Source: Bin80 sp965220935 (GTDB lineage: Bacteria; Bacteroidota; Rhodothermia; Rhodothermales; Bin80). From it: a stretch of 64,000 nucleotides of DNA. Of the stretch, positions 39,339 through 46,705 are shown piece after piece; the stretch's first letter is position 1; each line of letters opens with the position of its first letter. The notes under the pieces are model-generated. The model saw only the letters and a program-made list of their open reading frames with translations. It was not told where the DNA came from and searched no databases. A program made the translations under genes and the position numbers. The stretch spans positions 2,480,001-2,544,000 of the forward strand of contig OZ244857.1 in NCBI GenBank assembly GCA_965220935.1, given 5' to 3'.

Positions 39339-40580
39339 TTAGACGGCTACCTGTTGCGTATCCATTTCACGGATCATAGGAGTTCCTAACGGAAACGCTC
39401 CTCCACGTGCAGATGCCCCAATCCCGGAGGCCTGTAATACATTCGCAGATGCATTGATATCTGCGTGATCCGTATGGCCACACGCCATACACTCAAATCT
39501 ACTTTGTGTCTTACGGTTGACTTTATCTGTATGACCACACTGGTTACAGCGTTGACTGGTATACTTCGGATCAACAAGAATCACGTTGCCGAACTTGTAA
39601 TCGCAATACGTATTGAACCGCCCCCATCCAGCGTTCTGTATGACGCGGTTCAACCCCGCCTTCGCCCTCACATTGGTTCCAGGGTTCTCAACCGTACCCT
39701 TAGCAGACTTGGACATAGTCTTGATCTTCAAGTCTTCACGCTTCAACGTATACGCCTTATTGGACAATCTACGGCTATGTTGATGTGCCGCATTCGTTCT
39801 GCAGTTCTTCTGTTTTCGCTTCCACTTGTTGATCTTTCGCTTGGATCGACCAGATCCTTTCTGCTGTCGGGCTAACTTTCTTTGCCACCGACGAATCTTA
39901 ATCTCCTTATCCGTTAATTCAGGGAGCGGTAACATGCCCTGTTCACCATCCGTTGAGGAATAAGAAATGTTATAGGTATTCAAGTCAATGCCAATCTCTT
40001 TGCCATCGTCCACCTTCTCTGGTAGATTAGTGACTTTGTAAATTACGCTCATCTTCCAGTACCGTCCGTCTTTCTTCACGGTGACTTCAATCGGCTCACC
40101 GTCTGGATAAGGATTACCTCCTTTCCTACGAAACTTCATCCAGCCAACCTTCTGGATATGGACATCATTCCCTCGGATCTTAAACAATCCTTTGGTCGCC
40201 GTAAACGAATTGTGTTGAAACCGATTATGGAACGTAGGATGGTCACGTAATCCCTTGAAGAAAGCCTGCCACGCCTCTGCCTGATGCTTTAAGGTGTTTT
40301 GTACAATGTTGGACGAATACCGATTCAACCAAGAAATGGTTGGGCGAAAAGAAGTGTATCTCCTGCTTAATGACGGCCAGGTCAATTCTGGATTATCCTT
40401 ATGTTCGTCTTTATAGTCCCTGTTGATTTGGTCAAGAAACGTATTCCATACAAACCTGCATGCTCCGCAAAGCCCTGACAAGAGATGGGCTTTCCACTGC
40501 GTGCCCGGCAACAGACGATACTCTATTCCACGATAGAAACAGTTTGAATCTAAAGGGTTAAAAGCCTTTTGAACAGGCAT
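39339..40580 (-). CDS. tnpB: TnpB-like RNA-guided nuclease (IS605 OrfB family)
   Basis: A 413-aa protein of the TnpB family, the ancestor of Cas12: in characterised members it cuts DNA guided by an RNA made from the element end. The RuvC residues all look present: D199 in EIGIDLNTYNIS, E282 in LKREDLKIKTM, and D374 in HADINASANVL. The zinc ribbon is complete (CNQCGH with C345/C348, CMACGH with C364/C367). SAKGTVENPGTNVRAKAGLN and NAGWGRF are the usual conserved stretch before the ribbon. The N-terminal helix-turn-helix-like part (CGACRFVWNTFLDQIN) is normal, and length is normal. No tnpA is linked. Unusually, it sits inside a TIR/TSD element. A guide RNA, if made, would overlap the 3' end and run through the left repeat into the flank (inference). 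Confidence 0.93.
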   Translation of the reverse strand: MPVQKAFNPLDSNCFYRGIEYRLLPGTQWKAHLLSGLCGACRFVWNTFLDQINRDYKDEHKDNPELTWPSLSRRYTSFRPTISWLNRYSSNIVQNTLKHQAEAWQAFFKGLRDHPTFHNRFQHNSFTATKGLFKIRGNDVHIQKVGWMKFRRKGGNPYPDGEPIEVTVKKDGRYWKMSVIYKVTNLPEKVDDGKEIGIDLNTYNISYSSTDGEQGMLPLPELTDKEIKIRRWQRKLARQQKGSGRSKRKINKWKRKQKNCRTNAAHQHSRRLSNKAYTLKREDLKIKTMSKSAKGTVENPGTNVRAKAGLNRVIQNAGWGRFNTYCDYKFGNVILVDPKYTSQRCNQCGHTDKVNRKTQSRFECMACGHTDHADINASANVLQASGIGASARGGAFPLGTPMIREMDTQQVAV

Positions 40581-40611
40581 GATATCAAGGTTACGTTGGT
40601 GTTATGGTAAG

Positions 40612-40681
40612 CAATAGGGTAGACTGCGTATCTATCCTATTGTGTCTGTTAAACTTTGCCAAAATAGAATGGTTCCATTCT
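40612..40681 (-). other. Two subterminal hairpins upstream of tnpB
   Basis: CAATAGG (40612-40618) pairs with CCTATTG (40636-40642), and inside it TAGA pairs with TCTA across one mismatch: a 31-nt hairpin. A second stem AGAATGG/CCATTCT (40666-40681) has a 2-nt loop. Such structures resemble the imperfect end hairpins of IS200/IS605 elements. They may be remnants of an IS605 left end or regulatory. Confidence 0.6.
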
Positions 40682-40683
40682 TT

Positions 40684-40706
40684 GGGTACTCACGTATATA
40701 ATTCCC
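40684..40706. repeat. Right 23-bp terminal inverted repeat
   Basis: Starts GGGTACTCAC and ends ATAATTCCC; exact reverse complement of 39311-39333. Confidence 0.95.
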
Positions 40707-40976
40707 ATAATTTAATCCACGTAGATAGGACATTCCTGCATCGGTCACCAAGGTCTGTTGAAGATGTAAACGAGTGATGTGAGGCAACTCGGCGATCACC
40801 TCCATCAATTCATCTCCCACCTGAGAGCGTCCAAGGTCAGCCAAGTGATCGTTGAACAAGCGCTTCACGCAATTGGCTACCACCAGTACACGCCTGTGAA
40901 TTCGTACATCGGACCTGTAAATAGTGCCAGTCCATAAATAGAAAATTTTCTTTGAAGTTCCTATTCTATATGACAT
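40707..40976 (-). pseudogene. 5' part of the disrupted leucine-rich-repeat gene
   Basis: The minus-strand frame reads LGRSQVGDELMEVIAELPHI, TRLHLQQTLVTDAGMSYLRG, LNY and then enters the element. Removing the element gives LRGLNYLEYLNLYGTAISD without a frame change. The first 8 bases (40707-40714, ATAATTTA) are the second target-site copy. Upstream of about 40920 the sequence no longer looks like LRR. A complete gene start is not recognisable, so the LRR gene may already have been a C-terminal fragment. Confidence 0.8.
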
Positions 40977-41256
40977 TTATCCCAGATTATTTCGCTTGAA
41001 GATGTGTGAATTCAAGGTAACAAATGACAGGGTGTATACTGAAAACTCCAATATTTAGTACTTTTAACATGTATTCTATAAAATGGCCGCAAAATCTTCG
41101 CAACAAAATAACGTTTATTTTGAATCTATAAACCCATACAGAATAGGCGATTCCGCGCTGTTAGATGCTTTTCTGGACGGGCACTAATTAATTGGCATTA
41201 CCTTCAGATCTCTTCTTGCAGTATTTCCTTATGACCCGACGAAAATATTCATGAAT

Positions 41257-41529
41257 TCATTGGTTTATAAATTTTACCTCTGAGATCACTGAGTACGTTG
41301 TTGTTTCTGAAATCCTGCTGTAATTTCCCTTCATTAAGTAGAGAATGCGTGTCCCACTGACGATGCACGGGTAAGATTGAATCCAGGCATTTGATGCGTG
41401 ACATGATGCTGGTGTACCCGAATCCTTATGCTTAATTTGAACGAAATCAACATTACTAAATGGAACTGTGAATTGGAAGTAACAACTTGGCATTAATTCC
41501 TTTATTAGAAACAGGAAAGCACAAATCAT
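41257..41529 (-). CDS. Small protein at the end of the defence operon, unknown
   Basis: A 90-aa frame beginning 12 nt after the DUF499 gene stop, on the same strand (MICAFLFLIKELMPSCYF). It contains several Cys and aromatic residues and no recognisable motif. Position suggests it is the last gene of the operon, but it could be a chance frame or a decayed protein. Confidence 0.35.
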   Translation of the reverse strand: MICAFLFLIKELMPSCYFQFTVPFSNVDFVQIKHKDSGTPASCHASNAWIQSYPCIVSGTRILYLMKGNYSRISETTTYSVISEVKFINQ

Positions 41530-41541
41530 TTAATCATCGTG

Positions 41542-44292
41542 CTAGCCTGAAGAGACCTCCGTTTTTTGAATTGTAACATGCTTTTCTATTTCTAACTCTT
41601 TGATAGACTGCAACAGGCTTTGTTCTAGTCTCTGCGCCGCGCCTGTTTCAATATTGACTGAAAGTTTAATCTCAATTTTGAGATGATCTAAATTTTGCAC
41701 TTGCGGAATGATTTTAAGTCCTATTCTATTCCATACATTGGAGGGTACGTTTCCTGAGATCTGTAGATGTATATTCTTGGCTTCTGGATCTGATGGAATG
41801 ATTATATCTGGGTCTGGAGGATCAGTCTCAATTATTGGTGGTGGTTCACTCTTAAGTCGTTCTGCTGTCGTTTTTCTCAGCAAAAACACTCCTGATTCAA
41901 ACATTAATTCCTCTTGACGTACCAATTCTTGGTACCACACTCTATCGTAATGTCCATCAGGCATAGCGCCAGATGCCAACCCAAAATCTCCCTCGGATAC
42001 AAATTGAATAATTTGACGGCGAAGAATTTTCTCAGGATCTTTCAGACGAGTGAGTGAGCCATCAAGAAAACTCTGCCTTAATCCTGAAAGGGGCCATGCT
42101 CCTGATCCCATGAAAACTTGCGGCCAATGCCGATCTATGTAACTGGCTCCAACATTTTCATTAAGTAATGCGTCAGATTTCATAGCACTAATGATCCGGC
42201 CACATAGAGATTGATTAGAACTAGAATGACCAGCGCCAAGGTCAATCATTTTTATCCCACTCGGCTGGTGTGAATCTGAAAGTAATAAAAATCTATAACT
42301 TGCCCAGACTTCATCTTTGGCCGCGTCTTCGGCCTCTTTGACCATAGACCGTGCGCTGATTTGGTCTGCTGAACTAAAGTCGCTACCCAGAACACCTTGA
42401 TCCATTTCAAACATTACTCTTTTCCAAGCAAGCCAGTATTCTACTTTTTCACGCAGCTTTCGACCTGCTGATTTGGCACACCACACTAATGACCCTGGGT
42501 AAAGGCGTGGTGATTGACCTCGTATTTTTGTCCACTTGGAAATACGTTGAATTCCTTGTGTATCGCTAGTCCATTCACTTTCTGGATCAAGGATTACGAG
42601 AATCAAATGCGGCGAGTCCTGAACGGAAGCACTGTCTTGGGGAAAACTATTGATGGGTAGTTCAGCGCCTTTTCGAAACTCACGCTCTACCAGTTTTCGG
42701 ATAGCAGGTATGATCTCAGCTTCTTCATCCAGTGATGCCCTACGATCACTGACGACTTTCTTCAATGTAGCATGATGGTGAATACGATATCCATCAGTCC
42801 CCACCTTTCGGATGAAGAATCCTCTGGCATCCAAGGCTACCGCAGCGTTATCTATAGCAGTTGTGTCAATGGCCGGCTCACCTAGAGCAAACCTTAGATC
42901 AGGCAAATGCGCGACCTTGTCTACTTGCCCGCCGGATGACTCAAACAAAATTGCTGTGCCAACGCGCCGATGGATATCGCGAAGTTCTCCAGAAACATCC
43001 GCATCAAGCGCACGCGCATGTGCCATTTCCCCAGCGAGATCAGCCTCAATCGCAGTATCAAGCCTATTCTCTCCTAATTGTCCAAGTACAACTGCACGAA
43101 ATTCCAAAATATCCAGTGGGGCCGAACCCAATGTAATCAGGGGTTCTTTACGCGCTTTCTTGAACTGCTCTTTTGATGCACCAGAAATCCACTGTGCTAG
43201 CATGGCAAGAGCGCCTCGGGTTTGTTGGAATTGAGGTAGCGCGCGCCATTTTCGTTGAAATACCGATAGAGTCGCAGGATGAAATGGATAGCATGCCTCA
43301 AACCGGTTCTTTAAAAATTCTCTCGCCTTTGCTTCGGTGATAGCCGAATCTACATATAACCATTCCTGAGGTAGTCGTGCGCTACGCTCAAAACACCACT
43401 CTGCATATTGTTTAGCAACCATACTGCGAATTCTAGCACTTCCTCGATCCTCAAATAGTCGTCGACAGATGACTTCACTGATTTCGGATTCATCATTTGC
43501 AATCAAATCCTTGGCAACCCTGCGAACCACTTTTGTAATTTTCTCCTGCCACTCTTGGTCCCAGTTGGTCATCTCTACTTGACTTCTGGGAAGGCTGATC
43601 ACCGCGACGGCGTTCTGGTTCCCAGTGACTGCAACCGTCAAATTCTGGATGAACGAATGAAAACTATCCGCCATATTGCGGTGACGATTCACGAAGTTGA
43701 GGACTTCATCAAACAACAGGAGAACGGGCCCATTTGCAGCTGCAAACAAATTTGAAAGTGCATTGGTCCCAGGCGGAGTATCACGGGCGGCAGCTCCAAG
43801 CGCCGCAACTCCTTGGTCACCAGCAAGTTGACGTGCAAGGTCAATCCACGGTGTTTCACGGCCTCCGACTGGGTCCCATGCATTACCAACAAACACACCG
43901 ACTTTTGCAGGAACTGGTTTTGCGATTTTTGCCTCTTTAAGTAGTGCAGGAACTCCAGAGAATTCAGAGACATCTATGCCTTGCTTAGCAAGGTGATAGA
44001 GTGTTGTAAGTGTGTGTGTTTTGCCTCCACCGAATTGGGCCACAAGTGTCAGAACTGGGGATGTGTTTTCGGTCTTGCCAGACAGTCGTCGAAGTACCAT
44101 ACCTGCATGCTTTTTTAGGGCATCGGTGAAGCATGTCCGTGAGAAGAACTGTGCAGGATCACAATAATCCTTAGGAGCAGTGCCAGCGACAACCTGTTCA
44201 AGAGCGATAGCGAATTCATCTGGCCTGAATGAACGGCCTTCTCGTACCTCTTCTCTTAGAGTTACATTATTATACCAGGGTTTTAATGCCAT
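41542..44292 (-). CDS. DUF499 P-loop ATPase (defence-island protein)
   Basis: A 916-aa ATPase of the DUF499 family, repeatedly found with DUF1156 methylases and SNF2-type helicases in predicted defence loci. N-terminus: KPWYNNVTLREEVREGRSFR. Walker A is LVAQFGGGKTHTLTTLYHLA (about residue 88). Walker B is PVLLLFDEVLNFVNRH. A conserved arginine-rich stretch (KVVRRVAKDLIA) and FEACYPFHPATLSVFQRKWR follow. The C-terminal part is less conserved. The enzyme probably couples ATP hydrolysis to DNA or protein remodelling; its biochemical role is not established. It follows the PIN-like gene by 29 nt. The frame is intact. Confidence 0.88.
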   Translation of the reverse strand: MALKPWYNNVTLREEVREGRSFRPDEFAIALEQVVAGTAPKDYCDPAQFFSRTCFTDALKKHAGMVLRRLSGKTENTSPVLTLVAQFGGGKTHTLTTLYHLAKQGIDVSEFSGVPALLKEAKIAKPVPAKVGVFVGNAWDPVGGRETPWIDLARQLAGDQGVAALGAAARDTPPGTNALSNLFAAANGPVLLLFDEVLNFVNRHRNMADSFHSFIQNLTVAVTGNQNAVAVISLPRSQVEMTNWDQEWQEKITKVVRRVAKDLIANDESEISEVICRRLFEDRGSARIRSMVAKQYAEWCFERSARLPQEWLYVDSAITEAKAREFLKNRFEACYPFHPATLSVFQRKWRALPQFQQTRGALAMLAQWISGASKEQFKKARKEPLITLGSAPLDILEFRAVVLGQLGENRLDTAIEADLAGEMAHARALDADVSGELRDIHRRVGTAILFESSGGQVDKVAHLPDLRFALGEPAIDTTAIDNAAVALDARGFFIRKVGTDGYRIHHHATLKKVVSDRRASLDEEAEIIPAIRKLVEREFRKGAELPINSFPQDSASVQDSPHLILVILDPESEWTSDTQGIQRISKWTKIRGQSPRLYPGSLVWCAKSAGRKLREKVEYWLAWKRVMFEMDQGVLGSDFSSADQISARSMVKEAEDAAKDEVWASYRFLLLSDSHQPSGIKMIDLGAGHSSSNQSLCGRIISAMKSDALLNENVGASYIDRHWPQVFMGSGAWPLSGLRQSFLDGSLTRLKDPEKILRRQIIQFVSEGDFGLASGAMPDGHYDRVWYQELVRQEELMFESGVFLLRKTTAERLKSEPPPIIETDPPDPDIIIPSDPEAKNIHLQISGNVPSNVWNRIGLKIIPQVQNLDHLKIEIKLSVNIETGAAQRLEQSLLQSIKELEIEKHVTIQKTEVSSG

Positions 44293-44321
44293 TAAATCTG
44301 TGAATACATTGTGTGAGTTAC

Positions 44322-44831
44322 TTAAATTTTATGGGGCTTCAATTTTTGCTGTGAATAGATCATGATTTTGTGCCGCAAAGATTTCTGTTTGCTAATAATC
44401 TTTTGTGTATTGGCGAAAAATCTCCACCTTTGAGTTTGAATATACCTTCCCACGAGGGTATCAATCATGTCTTTCCTTTTAAAGTCTTGTTGCAATGTTT
44501 TATCGTTGGTGTAAAGCAAACGGGCTCCGCTGACTTGGGCAAGAGCAATAACATGAGGATCATTTGATTGGCATTGTCCCTCATTAGTAAGGTGACTTTC
44601 TCTCTGATTGACTACATCATCTAGCACAATTCTAATTTTCCCACTCAAACGAGCAGTTTTTGCCCACTTTCTAAATATCTCAGATGCTTTTGTGAGTTCA
44701 TATGTAAGCTTTCCACCAAGTACCAAACGACCCCTCCCTTGATTGATCCATTTGAAGAATTGCCTTCCCGCATCAGATCCATCAACGACAAAGACCTCAT
44801 TAACAACATTGACATCAAGGATTGCACACAT
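44322..44831 (-). CDS. PIN-like domain protein
   Basis: A 169-aa predicted RNA nuclease-fold protein. PIN-type acidic residues: D in MCAILDVNVVNEVF, E in LTYELTKASEIF, D in SNDPHVIALAQVSGARLLYT, and D in TNDKTLQQDF. The last 40 residues are basic (KQKSLRHKIMIYSQQKLKPH) and may bind nucleic acid. The start lies 3 nt after the AAA ATPase stop, and the DUF499 gene follows after 29 nt, so all are one transcription unit. An ATPase/PIN pair inside a methylase-helicase locus suggests a toxin or effector (inference). Confidence 0.75.
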   Translation of the reverse strand: MCAILDVNVVNEVFVVDGSDAGRQFFKWINQGRGRLVLGGKLTYELTKASEIFRKWAKTARLSGKIRIVLDDVVNQRESHLTNEGQCQSNDPHVIALAQVSGARLLYTNDKTLQQDFKRKDMIDTLVGRYIQTQRWRFFANTQKIISKQKSLRHKIMIYSQQKLKPHKI

Positions 44832-44834
44832 AAA

Positions 44835-46153
44835 TTAGAGGCCCAAAGATCGACTTATTTCTTGCATGAAAAATGTCCCATAACTATCAGGTGTGTCTAA
44901 AACGTTGCCTAATTCATCAATTCGAATAGGATGAATCTGAACGCCGGTATCGTTTCGTTCAAAAAATAAAATAGAAACATCTTCTGGCTTTAAATTCGTT
45001 TTCTGATCTCGAACATCTATACGAATTCTATCAATTAGGAAGTCACTATGAGACTCAACAATTAACTGCCGTCCCTTACTAGCAATCTCACAGAAAAGAC
45101 TTCCCAGAGATGCTTGGACACTTGGATGAAGATGTATCTCTGGTTGCTGCAATAATGCCATTCTAGTATTTTCTGGTAACAAGAGTTCGGTCAAAATAGG
45201 TAAGACTTGACTGACACCGTATCCGACATCTATCAAATTCTGTTTTGGGCCTTTCCGCTTTTTGCCGTATTTTCTTATCTGTACCTGAAATGGAGCGCTC
45301 CCTGATCTCCCTAAGCGTTTTATATTGATTTCATCAAAGAGTCCTGCAGAAGACCCAAAACGTTCAAGTTCGGACTTGAGATACTGCCAGCGTTCTTTAT
45401 CAAAATTTTCTAAATTTGAAAAAACATTGGAGCAAAATATCCTTCTGGGTCTGGAATACAGCTTCCTGGATCATATGTTCTCTGAGGCTTAGATCGTACT
45501 GGTGCACTTACAAATGGACGTTCCTCGCTAGGATTCATGTCTATGAAATTAGCCGATAAAACTGATTCCGCGTCTTTACCAGAAAAAGGCGGAGATCCAT
45601 TTAAGGGCTCAAATTGAGCCAAATTTACTGTATGATCAATATATAGAGCTGAATGAATTCCATGGAGAAAAAACTGCCTCAAGGGAATCAATGGAAATTG
45701 ATGATCTAGTGCACTTCCATTTTCTGGGGCTATCCAACTTCCTCAATCTGTACCTAATTTTATTCTCATTGCTCCATCTTCATTGAAATATTCAATCCAG
45801 TAATTATCATGCCCTAAACGTATTGTGGTTGCAACTGGTAGAGTGCGATATTCTTTAAATCCAATACTAGCCTGAAACTCTTGATCAGAACAAAAGCCTG
45901 CTTCAAATACATTAGCACGTTTGCTTCTACCATTATGTCTATATGCAATTTCGTCAAAACTACCCAAGTCAAATGGGGGTTCTTTAAAGTTCAAGCTACC
46001 ATATCCATATACAGAGTCCCATAGTATCCTAATCATGGCTAAGAATGATGCTTTGCCCGTACTATTGTCTCCAACTAGCAATGTTAATGGAGCAAGAGGG
46101 ATATTCTGCTTATGATGAAAGCAACGATAATTTTCCAGAGTAATCTGTTTCAT
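44835..46153 (-). pseudogene. AAA-family (OLD/DUF3696-like) ATPase with two lesions
   Basis: The N-terminus MKQITLENYRCFHHKQNIPL and PLTLLVGDNSTGKASFLAMI is an ABC/OLD-type P-loop, although the residue after the Walker Lys is Ala rather than Ser/Thr. An in-frame TGA (45740-45742) interrupts; the same frame goes on (GSWIAPENGSALDHQFPLIP). At a T6 run (about 45421) the frame must shift by one to continue FSNLENFDKERWQYLKSELE and the C-terminal half (DVGYGVSQVLPILTELL, MALLQQPEIHLHPSVQASLG, VESHSDFLIDRIR). Signature, Walker B and switch His are visible. It would be about 438 aa if repaired. It lies between the methylase C-terminal frame and the PIN-like gene. Confidence 0.85.
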
Positions 46154-46164
46154 ATTGTAATTTT

Positions 46165-46698
46165 TTACCGTGGTACAGCTAATAGCATGGCATCAATGAG
46201 TCGCTTTTCTTGGCTTCCTCTCGGGTATAAGGCCGACAATGAATTGGCAAGATGTAGGAATTCTGGACCACGACTCAATTCGGAGTTGATGAGGGTTCGC
46301 AGTGCATTTGCATGCCCGCTACTTTGAAGAAGCATCGCTGCATGAACTCGGTCAAGGACGGTGGCACGATCAGACTGAAATTCTATATCTTCCTCAATGA
46401 TACTATTTCGGGGTTGACGATCACCAAGAGAAGTCTCAGTATTTGACTCTGGAAAGAGTGATACTTGAGCGTCTAATGTTTGGTCTCTCTCAATCCATTT
46501 AGCTGTCATCCCTATTCCATCTTCGCCAAAAAGATCTTTGCTTCGCTCAGTCACTGGCAAGAGGCGCACGACTCCCTTTGAAATTGAGATTATGCTTCCA
46601 GTCCAATCATCTAAGTCAATTCCCATCGGCTGGGCAAAACGACGGACAACATCAAACGGGAGAATAAACCCCTTTGATGTAATTGTGTGATGCTCCAC
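46165..46698 (-). CDS. C-terminal part of the DUF1156 methylase (out of frame)
   Basis: A 177-aa frame whose sequence (ATVLDRVHAAMLLQSSGHAN, GPEFLHLANSLSALYPRGSQ, EKRLIDAMLLAVPR) is the normal C-terminus of DUF1156 proteins. Upstream of its first ATG the frame continues (PDFEKYVEHHTITSKG) straight into the C11 tract where the N-terminal part ends. It is therefore the same gene separated by one extra C, not a separate protein. It may be made only when the tract slips, or by re-initiation. Confidence 0.85.
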   Translation of the reverse strand: MEHHTITSKGFILPFDVVRRFAQPMGIDLDDWTGSIISISKGVVRLLPVTERSKDLFGEDGIGMTAKWIERDQTLDAQVSLFPESNTETSLGDRQPRNSIIEEDIEFQSDRATVLDRVHAAMLLQSSGHANALRTLINSELSRGPEFLHLANSLSALYPRGSQEKRLIDAMLLAVPR

Positions 46699-46705
46699 AT
46701 ATTTC

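Larger units (their letters stand above)
39311..40706. mobile_element. 1396-bp TIR element carrying tnpB
   Basis: Bounded by perfect 23-bp inverted repeats (39311-39333, starting GGGAATTATA and ending GAGTACCC; 40684-40706, its exact reverse complement) and by the 8-bp duplication ATAATTTA. Only cargo: a TnpB-like protein on the minus strand, whose stop is 5 bases from the left repeat. No DDE, Y1 or serine transposase is present, so it must be moved in trans. Subterminal hairpins lie at the tnpB 5' side (40612-40642 and 40666-40681). The interrupted LRR frame proves the insertion boundaries. The transposase family of the ends cannot be named from the sequence alone. Confidence 0.93.

Noticed and set aside
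39465..39875. 136-codon plus-strand frame opposite tnpB
   Set aside because: It is antisense to conserved TnpB codons and has no protein-like features.
42812..43234. 140-codon plus-strand frame opposite the DUF499 gene
   Set aside because: Shadow of a conserved coding region in another frame; no homology recognised.
46165..46698. Separate small hypothetical defence protein
   Set aside because: Its sequence is the expected C-terminus of the methylase and its frame runs directly into the C11 tract.
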